Assembly: GCA_040506775.1 (NCBI GenBank)
Contig: JBEVWC010000013.1
Coordinates: 124,001 to 188,000, forward strand
Direction of reading: 5' to 3'
Origin: Thiodiazotropha sp040506775
GTDB lineage: Bacteria; Pseudomonadota; Gammaproteobacteria; Chromatiales; Chromatiaceae
DNA length: 64,000 bases
Shown: piece by piece, positions 36,475-44,864 of the stretch
How the letters are laid out: each line of letters opens with the position of its first letter
How positions within the stretch are numbered: position 1 is the first letter of the stretch
Notes under the pieces: generated by a model
The model's database searches: none
What the model saw: the letters and a program-made list of their open reading frames with translations, nothing else
What the model was told of the DNA's origin: nothing
Translations under genes and position numbers: made by a program

Positions 36475-39090
36475 TTAGACCGTTCTCGCCACTTCGGTGC
36501 GCTCGAAGACTTCGATCTGGTCACCCGGCTTGACGTCGTTGTAGTTCTTCACGCCGATACCGCATTCCATACCGCTCTTCACCTCGTTGACGTCGTCCTT
36601 GAAACGACGCAGGGATTCGAGGGCACCTTCGAAAATCACCACGTTCTCACGCAGCACGCGGATCGGGCTGTTGCGCCTCACCACACCTTCGAGCACCATG
36701 CAGCCGGCAATCGCACCGAGCTTGGAGTTGCGGAACACATCGCGGACTTCCGCCAATCCGATGATCTCCTCGCGGATCTCCGGTGAGAGCATGCCGGATA
36801 TGGCCTTTTTCACATCATCGATGATTTCATAGATGATGCTGTAGTAGCGCATATCGATGCCCTGCTCCTCGACCACCCGGCGTGCGCCCGCATCGGCACG
36901 TACGTTGAAACCGATAATGATCGCATTCGAGGTGACCGCCAGGTTGGCGTCGGATTCGTTGATACCACCCACGCCGGAGGCTACCACCCGCACCTTGACC
37001 TCGTCGTTGGAGGTCTTGATCAGGGAATCCTTGAGCGCTTCCACGGAGCCCTGCACGTCGGCCTTGACGATAATGTTCAGGGTCTGGGTCTCGCCCTCGG
37101 TCATCTGGGTGAACATCTCTTCCAGCTTCGCCGCTTTCTGTGCCGCCAGACGGGTATCGCGTTGACGGTCGTGACGCAGCTCCGCCAGTTCGCGGGCGCG
37201 CCGCTCATCGCTCACCGCACGCACATCGTCACCCGCTTCCGGGGTACCGGACAGACCCAGCACCACCACCGGGATGGACGGGCCGGCCTTCTTGATGGAA
37301 CGGCCATTCTCATCGAACATGGCGCGTACACGGCCGTATTCCTTACCCGATACGATCATGTCGCCCCGGTTCAGGGTACCGGACTGAACCAGTACGGTGG
37401 CCACCGGACCACGCCCCTTGTCCAGGGAGGATTCGACGATCGAACCGGTCGCGGGACCGTCCTCGACCGCCTTCAGCTCCAGAACTTCGGCCTGCAGCAG
37501 AATCGCATCGAGCAGTTCATCGATACCGGCACCGGTCTTGGCCGAAACCCGCACGAACATGGTATCGCCGCCCCAGTCTTCCGGAATGACCTCTTGCTGT
37601 GACAGCTCCTGGATCACCCGATCCGGATTGGCGTCCTCTTTATCGATCTTGTTGATCGCCACGATCAGCGGTACGTCCGCCGCACGGGCATGCTGGATCG
37701 CCTCCTTGGTCTGCGGCATGACCCCGTCATCCGCCGCCACCACCAGGATGACGATGTCGGTGACCTTGGCGCCACGGGCGCGCATCGCGGTGAATGCCGC
37801 GTGGCCCGGAGTATCCAGAAAGGACACAGTGCCTTTGTCCGTATCCACATGGTAGGCGCCGATGTGCTGAGTGATGCCACCCGCCTCACCCGCGGCCACG
37901 CGACTGGTACGGATATAGTCGAGCAGGGAGGTTTTGCCGTGATCGACATGGCCCATGATGGTGACCACCGGCGGACGGGACACCAGATCGCCCTGGGTTG
38001 CCGCCTCGTCCTCCTGGCTCAACAGATCGGCCTCGATATCCTCTTCCCGCTGTACAACCGGAACATGGCCCATCTCTTCGACCACCAGGGTGGCGGTATC
38101 CCGGTCCAGGACCTGGTTGATGGTAACCATCATGCCCATTTTCATGAGCACCTTGATCACTTCGGCCGCCTTGACTGTCATGCGCTGGGCCAGATCGGCC
38201 ACGGTGATGTTGTCGGGAACCTTCACCTCATGCACCACAGGAGCGGTGGGACGCTGGAAACCGTGTTGTGCTTCGCTGGGAGCACTGACGGAGCGGCGCT
38301 GTTTACCGCCGGGTTTCTTTTTACGACGTCCCCGCAGTTCCTCGGAGACATGCAGTTCCTTGCGCTCGGAACGATTGTCATCTTCTTTCCCTTCAAAAGC
38401 TTTTTCGGTGCGGCGGCCCTCTTTGCGGCCTCCTTTCTTGGCACGTGCCGGATCAGCCTTTGCTTTCGCCTCGATCTCTTCGCCAGCCTGTTCGGCCGGA
38501 GTACTCGCTTCCTCTTCCATGAGTTTCTTGGCAGCCTCCTCTGCCATGCGTTTCGCCTCTTCCTCTGCGGCTTGCTTCGCGGCCTCTTCCTGCTCCCGCT
38601 TGATGGCATCTTCCGCCGCCCGCTTGGCCGCCTCGGCAGCCTTGCGCGCCTCGATCTCGGCATCGATTGCCGCCCGCTCCTTGGCTTGTTCATCCAGCGC
38701 TTTGCGAGCCTCTTCGGCTTCACGAATCTTGGATTCGTCCGATTCAACATTTCCGCGTTTTACATAGGTGCGCTTCTTGCGGACTTCGACGCTCACGGTT
38801 TTTGCCGGCACCGCCGAGGCACGGCTGGTGCTGCGCCCGCTACCTGTCGGCTGTCGCAGTTCGCTTACGGTCTTGCGGCGCAAGGTCACCTTGCTGGGCG
38901 CAGTAACCGTGGTGGTCTTTTTCTTGCCGTGACTTTCGCGCAGATGCAGCAACAGCTTCGCCTTCTCTTCGTCGGAGATTCTGTCCTCTGGGCTCTTGGC
39001 CTGGATTCCGGCATCCGCCAACTGTTCCATCAACAGGTCGGCAGGAATGCCTACGACGTTTGCAAGTTGTGCTACCGTTACTTCACTCAT
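36475..39090 (-). CDS. infB: Translation initiation factor IF-2
   Basis: GTPase placing fMet-tRNA on the 30S subunit. 871 residues: an N-terminal IF2-N segment, a long charged Ala/Glu/Lys region (about 115-300), a second IF2-N domain (DNITVADLAQRMTVKAAEVI), then the G domain with GHVDHGKTSLLDYIR, DTPGHAAF and NKIDKEDANPD, and domains II-IV. The coding sequence generates long spurious frames on the opposite strand because of its repetitive charged region. It follows nusA. Confidence 0.97.
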   Translation of the reverse strand: MSEVTVAQLANVVGIPADLLMEQLADAGIQAKSPEDRISDEEKAKLLLHLRESHGKKKTTTVTAPSKVTLRRKTVSELRQPTGSGRSTSRASAVPAKTVSVEVRKKRTYVKRGNVESDESKIREAEEARKALDEQAKERAAIDAEIEARKAAEAAKRAAEDAIKREQEEAAKQAAEEEAKRMAEEAAKKLMEEEASTPAEQAGEEIEAKAKADPARAKKGGRKEGRRTEKAFEGKEDDNRSERKELHVSEELRGRRKKKPGGKQRRSVSAPSEAQHGFQRPTAPVVHEVKVPDNITVADLAQRMTVKAAEVIKVLMKMGMMVTINQVLDRDTATLVVEEMGHVPVVQREEDIEADLLSQEDEAATQGDLVSRPPVVTIMGHVDHGKTSLLDYIRTSRVAAGEAGGITQHIGAYHVDTDKGTVSFLDTPGHAAFTAMRARGAKVTDIVILVVAADDGVMPQTKEAIQHARAADVPLIVAINKIDKEDANPDRVIQELSQQEVIPEDWGGDTMFVRVSAKTGAGIDELLDAILLQAEVLELKAVEDGPATGSIVESSLDKGRGPVATVLVQSGTLNRGDMIVSGKEYGRVRAMFDENGRSIKKAGPSIPVVVLGLSGTPEAGDDVRAVSDERRARELAELRHDRQRDTRLAAQKAAKLEEMFTQMTEGETQTLNIIVKADVQGSVEALKDSLIKTSNDEVKVRVVASGVGGINESDANLAVTSNAIIIGFNVRADAGARRVVEEQGIDMRYYSIIYEIIDDVKKAISGMLSPEIREEIIGLAEVRDVFRNSKLGAIAGCMVLEGVVRRNSPIRVLRENVVIFEGALESLRRFKDDVNEVKSGMECGIGVKNYNDVKPGDQIEVFERTEVARTV

Positions 39091-39181
39091 TCATCAGGCC
39101 TCTCGAATTTGCCTTATCCATCTCTTGCCATGCTTCGCATACGCGCTGAGCAGGGTATACCCAACCGTTCGCTGCCGTGAG

Positions 39182-40675
39182 CTATTTCGCCTCTTCGAAC
39201 CAGGGCGCCCGAGCGGTCATGATCAGCTGACCCGCCCGCTCCTCATCCATGTCATCGATCTCCATCAAATCATCGATGGACTGTTCCGCCAGGTCTTCCA
39301 TGGTGACCACACCGCGTCCCGCCAGGGTGAAAGCCAGCTGTTGATCCATGCCTTCCATGTTGAGCAGATCTTCCGCAGGCTCTTTAAACGCCTCTTCGTT
39401 GGCGATGGCCCGGGTCAGCAGGAAGTCCTTGGCCCGGCTGCGCAGTTCATCGACCAGTTCCTCGTCAAATTCCTCAACTGCGTACATCTCTTCGATGGGC
39501 ACATAAGCCACCTCGTCGACGCTGGTAAAACCCTCCTGCACCAGGATCGCCGCCACGTCCTCGTCCACATCCAGCTGTTCCATGAAGGTTTCCATGAAAC
39601 CGCGGGCTTCAGACTCGCTCTTCTCACTCGCCTGGGCCTCATCCATGACGTTGAGCTCCCATCCGGTCAACTGGCTGGCCAGACGTACATTCTGTCCGCC
39701 ACGCCCGATGGCCTGGGAAAGGTTCTCTTCGCTCACCGCCACGTCCATGGTGTGGGTATCCTCATCGACGACGATGGATACCACATCCGCGGGAGACATG
39801 GCGTTGATCACGTACTGGGCCGGGTTGTCGTTCCACAGAATGATGTCGACCCGCTCACCGTTGAGTTCGTTGGAGACCGCCTGTACCCGGGAACCCCGCA
39901 TACCGACGCAGGCACCGACCGGGTCGATGCGCTGATCCATGGCCTTGACCGCGATCTTGGCGCGCAGACCCGGATCCCGGGCCGCGCTCTTGATCTGAAT
40001 CAGACCCTCGCCAACCTCCGGCACCTCAAGCTTGAACAGCTCGATCAGCAGTTCCGGCATGGTGCGGCTGATGAACAGCTGCGGACCCCGGGGCTCGGAA
40101 CGGATTTCGTAGAGATATCCGCGTACCCGGTCACCCACCCGAACCGACTCCTTGGGAATCATGTGTTCGCGACCGATGAAGGCTTCCGCATTGCCGCCGA
40201 GATCGAGGAAAACGTTACCCCGGTCGATGCGTTTCACTACACCGGTGACCAGTTCACCTTCACGGCCCTTGTAGGCTTCGACCACTTTGGCCCGTTCCGC
40301 TTCCCTGACTTTCTGTACGATGACCTGCTTGGCTGCCTGCGCGGCTATGCGGCCGAATTCGATGGACTCGATCGGCTCTTCGACGAAATCGCCCACCTGG
40401 ATCTCGGGATCGTCCTCACGGGCCACGTCGATGATCACCTGGCGGAGAGGCGCATCCGGTTCATCCTCCGAGTAGGCTTCCACGACCTCCCAGCGACGAT
40501 AGGTTTCGTAGTCGCCGGTGGCGCGATCGATGGCAACCCGTACCAGGATGTCGTCGCCGTTGCGTTTCCGGGTGGCGGAGGCCAATGCGGCTTCTATGGC
40601 CTCGAAAATGATGCCTTTCTCAACATCTTTTTCGTTGGAAACCGCATCTACGACCAGCAAGATCTCTTTACTCAT
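39182..40675 (-). CDS. nusA: Transcription factor NusA
   Basis: RNA polymerase-associated factor controlling pausing, termination and antitermination. 497 residues: N-terminal polymerase-binding domain, S1 (VKRIDRGNVFLDLGGNAEAF), KH1 and KH2 (GACVGMRGSRVQAVSNELNG, AIGRGGQNVRLASQLTGWEL), then two C-terminal acidic repeats as in E. coli. The ATG at 40675 has AGGAA seven bases upstream; a TTG immediately before it is less likely. It is the second gene after rimP; its own activity could act on the terminators of the rimP leader. Confidence 0.97.
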   Translation of the reverse strand: MSKEILLVVDAVSNEKDVEKGIIFEAIEAALASATRKRNGDDILVRVAIDRATGDYETYRRWEVVEAYSEDEPDAPLRQVIIDVAREDDPEIQVGDFVEEPIESIEFGRIAAQAAKQVIVQKVREAERAKVVEAYKGREGELVTGVVKRIDRGNVFLDLGGNAEAFIGREHMIPKESVRVGDRVRGYLYEIRSEPRGPQLFISRTMPELLIELFKLEVPEVGEGLIQIKSAARDPGLRAKIAVKAMDQRIDPVGACVGMRGSRVQAVSNELNGERVDIILWNDNPAQYVINAMSPADVVSIVVDEDTHTMDVAVSEENLSQAIGRGGQNVRLASQLTGWELNVMDEAQASEKSESEARGFMETFMEQLDVDEDVAAILVQEGFTSVDEVAYVPIEEMYAVEEFDEELVDELRSRAKDFLLTRAIANEEAFKEPAEDLLNMEGMDQQLAFTLAGRGVVTMEDLAEQSIDDLMEIDDMDEERAGQLIMTARAPWFEEAK

Positions 40676-40691
40676 CAATTGCTTCCTAAAT

Positions 40692-41150
40692 TCAAAATTC
40701 GGGTATCACACGCGCCGAATCGATCATATCGACCGGAATCCGATAGAGTGTCCCATCGTCTTCTACTAATACCTGATTGTCTTCCACGCCACCGAGCTCA
40801 CCCGTGAACCGGTGACGGCCCTCAATCTTTTCATGAGTCTTGACTCGTACACGACTGCCTTTGAAGCGTTCAAAGTGGGCCTTTTCAAACAGCGGCCGGT
40901 CCATCCCGGGAGAGGACACTTCCAATTGGTAACGCTCCTTGATCGGATCCTCCACATCCAGCACGCCACTGACCTGATGACTGACCTGTACGCAGTCATC
41001 CAGAACGATGCCATCGGGATGGTCGATATAGATCCGCAACAACATCCCGGACTTTCCCTGGCCGGTCAGCTCGATACCCAGCAACTCATAGCCCAGCAGT
41101 TCAACCTCCTGGCGAACAAGGGTTTTCAGTTTTTCCGGGGCAGTCCGCAT
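40692..41150 (-). CDS. rimP: RimP ribosome maturation factor
   Basis: Needed for 30S assembly. 152 residues from the ATG at 41150, preceded by GGTGG five bases upstream; an in-frame GTG at 41159 is the alternative. Family blocks: LGYELLGIELTGQGKSGMLL, IYIDHPDGIVLDDC, YQLEVSSPGMDRPL and RVKTHEKIEGRHRFTGEL. The start is only about ten bases after the T run of a terminator hairpin, so transcription of the whole operon passes this attenuator. Confidence 0.95.
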   Translation of the reverse strand: MRTAPEKLKTLVRQEVELLGYELLGIELTGQGKSGMLLRIYIDHPDGIVLDDCVQVSHQVSGVLDVEDPIKERYQLEVSSPGMDRPLFEKAHFERFKGSRVRVKTHEKIEGRHRFTGELGGVEDNQVLVEDDGTLYRIPVDMIDSARVIPEF

Positions 41151-41164
41151 TTTTTCCACCGCAA

Positions 41165-41188
41165 TAAAAAATGGGCGCTCGGCCCATC
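41165..41188 (-). terminator. Second leader terminator of the rimP operon
   Basis: The minus strand reads GATGGGC-CGAGC-GCCCATTTTTTATT: a six to seven pair GC-rich stem with a T run that ends just before the rimP ribosome binding site. Placed between promoter and gene, it can only work as an attenuator. Confidence 0.78.
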
Positions 41189-41255
41189 CATTCAGTTCCG
41201 CGAACAGTATTCGGCAGTGGCTCTGCCGATGGCGCCAAGCACCTGTTCACGAAAA

Positions 41256-41281
41256 CAAAAAAACCCCGCTGTCGGGGCTTT
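41256..41281 (-). terminator. First leader terminator of the rimP operon
   Basis: The minus strand reads AAGCCCCG-ACAG-CGGGGTTTTTTT, an eight-pair stem with a seven-base T run, about 105 bases before rimP and downstream of the likely promoter. A weak stem (ATTTGCAG with CTGCAAAT, about 41301-41328) lies just upstream and could take part in alternative folding. Confidence 0.8.
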
Positions 41282-41335
41282 TATTATAGTTCACTGCATC
41301 ATTTGCAGCCTTATAAATCTGCAAATTCGGCGCGA

Positions 41336-41364
41336 ATTCTAGCATAGGCACCTAGTTGACGCAA
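41336..41364 (-). promoter_or_regulatory. Sigma-70 promoter of the rimP-nusA-infB operon
   Basis: On the minus strand TTGCGT (41359-41364) and TAGAAT (41336-41341) are spaced by 17 bases, followed by a leader of about 170 bases that contains two intrinsic terminators. The promoter lies directly after the upstream kinase gene, which ends at 41465 with no terminator of its own before it. Confidence 0.7.
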
Positions 41365-41464
41365 TTTGTCCCGAACGTCCGGTAAAAGTTCCGGATTCAG
41401 ACTTTCAGGAGGTGTTTCAGCGCTCTTTTGTCTCACCAGGCGGAGTCATGTTGAGGCGGTGAAA

Positions 41465-42931
41465 TCATCCCGCCAGGGGTAGGGTGAAAAGGAAACTGGC
41501 GCCACCCTGGGGATTGTTTTCAGCCCTGATGCTTCCCCCCTGCAGCTCCAGCATTCGCCGCGCGATGGCCAGCCCCAGTCCCGCGTGTCCCCGCTCCTCC
41601 CCGGTCCTGCTGCCCCGGTAGAAGGGGTCAAACAGATGCTGCAAATCGTCCGCGGGGATCCCCTGCCCGGTATCCGAGACGCTGACGCAGACCTGGGACG
41701 CCTCCCGTTCAAAGGAGAGCCGGATCTGCCCCCCGGGCGGAGTATGATCCAGGGCATTGCCGATCAGGTTGTCCAGTACTCGTTCGATCATCGCAAAATC
41801 GGCATTCACGAAGGGGGGATTTTGCGGAATCTGCCAATCCAGGGTGATCCCGCTCTGCTGGGCCTTTAGCTGAAACTTCTGGATCACGTCCTGGACCAGT
41901 TCCGCCAGAGGCATGGGTTCGCACACAGGCTGGGTCTCCCGGGCCTCCAGCTGGGCCAGCTCGAACAGGTCCTCGACCATGCGTTTCAGGCGGGTGCTCT
42001 GATCCAGGGCAATCCTCAGGTAGTCCTGCTCCCGGTCCTCACTGAGTTCCCCCCGCTTCATCTGCAGGGTTTCCAGATAGCCGTGCAGCGCGGCCAGGGG
42101 AGTACGCAGATCGTGGGATACCTGGGCCACCAGTTCCCGCCGCAGGCGGTCCTGATCCTTCAACTGGCCCCACTGGTCAGCGATAGTGCGGGCCATCTCC
42201 TCGAACGCGGCTCCCAGCCGGTCCACTTCATCCCCTTCGGCGCGAAAACGCTCCGACAGGGGCTCATGACGGGTGAATCCACTCTGCTGGAACGAGGCCA
42301 TGGTTCGGGAGAGTCGCTGCAGGCGACGGGTCAGCCAGTGGAACAGCAGCAGACCGGTGATCAGTCCGAAACCGAGACTCAGGGCAACCGCACTGGCGCT
42401 GTATCTCAGTGCATAGCTCTCCTGCACCGCCTGCTTGGCATTGTCGTATTCCTCTCCCCGCAGAACCACGTAGAGATACCCCTCGGCCCCTTCCCCGGCG
42501 GGGACCTGGGTCACAGAAAAGGCCTTGCGACGTTCCAGGGAGCGTGGATCGTCACCCAACAGGGGGAAACCCTCACCGCGCATGAATGCGTGGATCGGAG
42601 CAGTATCCACATGAGTTCGTTTGACCTTACCCGGATCCGCGGAGAACGCCAGGATATTACCCTCGGCATCCAGCAGGTAGATCTCGATGCTGGGATTGAT
42701 CTGCATGTAGGTGTCGAAGGTGCGCTTGAGCGCCTTTTCATTCATCTCGCCATCGATGACCAGATTACGGTCGGTCACGATGCGCTGCGCCAGGTTCTTA
42801 TTGAAGTGCTGGGTGATCTCCTGCAGATAGCGGTCTGTATTGGAGACGGTGATCAGGGCGTACACCAGGCCGGTCACCAGGAACAGTCCGATCAGGGCCA
42901 GTGAGAGACGGGCGTAGAGTGAATGGAACAT
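41465..42931 (-). CDS. Two-component sensor histidine kinase
   Basis: 488 residues: membrane segment at about 8-30, a periplasmic sensor (about 31-180) with a PAS-like stretch (IEIYLLDAEGNILAFSADPG), a second membrane segment (about 183-203), HAMP, HisKA with QVSHDLRTPLAALHGYLE, and HATPase with NLIGNALDHTPPGG, VSDTGQGIPADDL and GHAGLGLAIARRM. It is transcribed after its response regulator with a 27-base gap. Ligand unknown. Confidence 0.92.
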   Translation of the reverse strand: MFHSLYARLSLALIGLFLVTGLVYALITVSNTDRYLQEITQHFNKNLAQRIVTDRNLVIDGEMNEKALKRTFDTYMQINPSIEIYLLDAEGNILAFSADPGKVKRTHVDTAPIHAFMRGEGFPLLGDDPRSLERRKAFSVTQVPAGEGAEGYLYVVLRGEEYDNAKQAVQESYALRYSASAVALSLGFGLITGLLLFHWLTRRLQRLSRTMASFQQSGFTRHEPLSERFRAEGDEVDRLGAAFEEMARTIADQWGQLKDQDRLRRELVAQVSHDLRTPLAALHGYLETLQMKRGELSEDREQDYLRIALDQSTRLKRMVEDLFELAQLEARETQPVCEPMPLAELVQDVIQKFQLKAQQSGITLDWQIPQNPPFVNADFAMIERVLDNLIGNALDHTPPGGQIRLSFEREASQVCVSVSDTGQGIPADDLQHLFDPFYRGSRTGEERGHAGLGLAIARRMLELQGGSIRAENNPQGGASFLFTLPLAG

Positions 42932-42958
42932 CGGGTCAGTGCCTTGCAGAGGTCATGA

Positions 42959-43672
42959 TCATCCCTCGTGCTGATCGTTGAACTTGTAGCCCACACCCCA
43001 CACCGTCAGGACATATCGGGGCTGTGCGGGGTCGGTTTCGATCTTCGCCCGCAACCGGTTGATATGGGAATTCACGGTGTGTTCATAACCATCGTGCTGA
43101 TACCCCCAGACCTTGTCGAGCAACTGGATGCGGCTGAACACCCGTCCCGGATGGCGGGCGAAGAACAACAGCAGGTCGAACTCCCGGGCTGTGAGATCCA
43201 CCGTACGTCCCGCCACGGAAACGCTGCGTCGGGTCACATCGATGCGCAGGTCGTCCCATTCGATCAACTCGTCCCGGGTAACATCGGCCGCAGAGCCGTT
43301 CATCGCATCCATCCGCCGAAACAGCGCCTTGATCCGCGCCATCAGTTCCGGAACGCTGAAGGGCTTGGTCAGATAATCGTCGGCCCCCATCTCCAGCCCG
43401 ACCACCCGGTCGAGTTCCGTGGATTTTGCAGTCAGCATGAGAATCGCCTTGTAGTCGCCGGAGGCGCGGATATTTCGGCAGAGGGTCAAACCGTCCGTAT
43501 CCGGCAGCATCAGGTCAAGCACCACCAGCTGGTAACGGCCTTTCTTCAGCAGGGACATGGCGGCTGCCCCGTTGGCCGCGATATCCGCCGTATATCCGGC
43601 ATCGGTCAAATGAGTCTGTACCAGATGGGCAATATCCGGCTCGTCCTCGACGATGAGTATGTTGCGCTGCAT
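42959..43672 (-). CDS. OmpR-family response regulator
   Basis: 237 residues: receiver domain with acidic pair Glu9-Asp10, phosphoacceptor Asp53 (VVLDLMLPDTDG) and KPFSVPELMARIKAL, then a winged-helix DNA-binding domain (VDLTAREFDLLLFFARHPGR, VNSHINRLRAKIETDP). GGAG is eight bases before the ATG. It is paired with the downstream kinase; targets are unknown. Confidence 0.94.
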   Translation of the reverse strand: MQRNILIVEDEPDIAHLVQTHLTDAGYTADIAANGAAAMSLLKKGRYQLVVLDLMLPDTDGLTLCRNIRASGDYKAILMLTAKSTELDRVVGLEMGADDYLTKPFSVPELMARIKALFRRMDAMNGSAADVTRDELIEWDDLRIDVTRRSVSVAGRTVDLTAREFDLLLFFARHPGRVFSRIQLLDKVWGYQHDGYEHTVNSHINRLRAKIETDPAQPRYVLTVWGVGYKFNDQHEG

Positions 43673-44072
43673 GGATGGCTCTCCGGATGCTCGATTCTGA
43701 CCATTTCAACAGATAGAGATAGCACAGTCCTCACGAAATTATCACGAAATCGTCACCAGAACAGTCAGCCGGAGAGGTACTGAGCTCTGGTGCCTCAAGT
43801 ATTCCGAGATGCCACGAGGTGATTCTGACTCTGATATGGGGAATGAGGGCAAGGTGCAATTGCACCGCAACAGACCCATGCAACAGATTCTGCATGATCA
43901 GATTGGAAAATGGGTCCCTGAATCTTCGATCGAAAGTCAGCAGACAATCTGTAGGTCGGGTTAGCGCAGCGTAACCCGACATTGGGTGTGTATTAGATAC
44001 ATCACGTCAGGTTACGCTCCGCTAACCCGACCTACGATTACGAGACATTTTTGATGCAGCACAACTTAAAAG
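43673..44072. other. Gap between the toxin-like cassette and the two-component genes
   Basis: 400 bases without a supported gene; contains the paired REP palindrome at 43951-44036. The short minus-strand frame at 43731-43982 overlaps that repeat and is rejected. Confidence 0.6.
43951..44036. repeat. Inverted REP pair (GTAGGTCGGGTTAGCG family)
   Basis: Two palindromic units of about 31 bases in opposite orientation: GTAGGTCGGGTTAGCGCAGC at the left end, then its inverted partner ending GCTAACCCGACCTACG. Each unit also forms its own hairpin. Same family at 44450-44484 and 52664-52748. Confidence 0.82.
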
Positions 44073-44432
44073 TCACCATTCCATAATACCGACCAAAACT
44101 GCCAGATAGTAAATAACAATACACAGCGTGAAAACTATCCAACTATAGACAGTTACTGTGGCAATAATCCTTTCTAGCCGTGTTGCATGATGCGAGATCT
44201 TGAATTCATCGTTATAAATTGGATCTCGTATGTAGGCAGGAAATATACAGGCGAGATCAATTCGTATTGTTCTGGAAACACCGAGAATACGGCACTTGTG
44301 AATACTTCGAAATGAATAATCCTTCAGAAGTTCGCAAACATGTCGGTAGATAGTAAACCGTGAAATAAATGTAAATACTATTGCCAATAGGACAGAGCCG
44401 ACGGTTAAAAATGAAAAGTAAATATCCAACAT
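44073..44432 (-). CDS. Two-TM protein, paralogue of the adjacent gene; candidate immunity protein B
   Basis: 119 residues, AT-rich compared with neighbours. Hydrophobic segments at about 5-27 and 92-115 flank a polar centre. It aligns without gaps to the protein encoded just upstream: shared SRFT, IHKCRI, SR, DPIYN, EFKIS, AT and a final EW. No known family recognised. Position downstream of the pore-like effector candidate suggests membrane immunity; the duplication may protect against toxin variants. Confidence 0.6.
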   Translation of the reverse strand: MLDIYFSFLTVGSVLLAIVFTFISRFTIYRHVCELLKDYSFRSIHKCRILGVSRTIRIDLACIFPAYIRDPIYNDEFKISHHATRLERIIATVTVYSWIVFTLCIVIYYLAVLVGIMEW

Positions 44433-44449
44433 GCTAAATTAATTAGTCG

Positions 44450-44484
44450 GTAGGTCGGGTTAGCGGAGCGTAACCCGACCTACG
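44450..44484. repeat. Single REP palindrome between the two immunity-like genes
   Basis: A near-perfect hairpin, GTAGGTCGGGTTAGCG with CGTAACCCGACCTAC, inserted between the stop of the first membrane gene (44489) and the start of the second (44432). Same family as 43951-44036. Confidence 0.82.
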
Positions 44485-44488
44485 GTAC

Positions 44489-44854
44489 TCAAATAGTCCA
44501 TTCAAGGATACTGAGCCATTTCGTAAGATAGTAAAAAATTACGCATAAATAAAATAGTGACATACTGAAAACAAAAATATAGGCCACGCCTTTTTCAAAG
44601 GGTGTCGCGTATCGTGAGATCTTAAATTCACTATTGTATATAGGGTCCTTAAAGTAACTTGGTAGAGCACAGGAGAGAAGAAGTCTAATATTTCTTGAGA
44701 ATCCAATAATCCTACACTTATGTATTTTACCTAATGAGTGATATTTCAGAAGTTTGCAAGTGTGTAGATACAAGGTAAAACGAGAAATTAATAGACTCAG
44801 TATTACCAGCACAACACAGAGCGCTGAAAATAATGAATAGTACAATTCCCACAT
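44489..44854 (-). CDS. Two-TM protein; candidate immunity protein A
   Basis: 121 residues from the ATG at 44854 (MWELYYSLFSALCV), ten bases after the effector stop; an earlier TTG inside the effector gene is possible. Two hydrophobic segments (about 8-30 and 92-115) flank a polar centre with SRFTLYLHTCKLLKYHSLGK and KDPIYNSEFKISRYAT. AT-rich coding sequence, unlike the surrounding core genes, suggests transfer. It is paralogous to the gene at 44073-44432. No family was recognised; the immunity role is inferred from position and topology. Confidence 0.62.
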   Translation of the reverse strand: MWELYYSLFSALCVVLVILSLLISRFTLYLHTCKLLKYHSLGKIHKCRIIGFSRNIRLLLSCALPSYFKDPIYNSEFKISRYATPFEKGVAYIFVFSMSLFYLCVIFYYLTKWLSILEWTI

Positions 44855-44864
44855 TGATAGATCG

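Noticed and set aside
37690..40807. Two long plus-strand frames (496 and 603 codons)
   Set aside because: Antisense shadows of infB and nusA produced by high GC and repetitive charged codons.
41286..41464. tRNA gene before rimP, as found in some gammaproteobacteria
   Set aside because: The region folds only into a simple stem (ATTTGCAG/CTGCAAAT) and contains a promoter; no cloverleaf or T-loop motif.
43731..43982. 83-codon minus-strand frame
   Set aside because: Its N-terminal part is translated from a REP palindrome; no other support.
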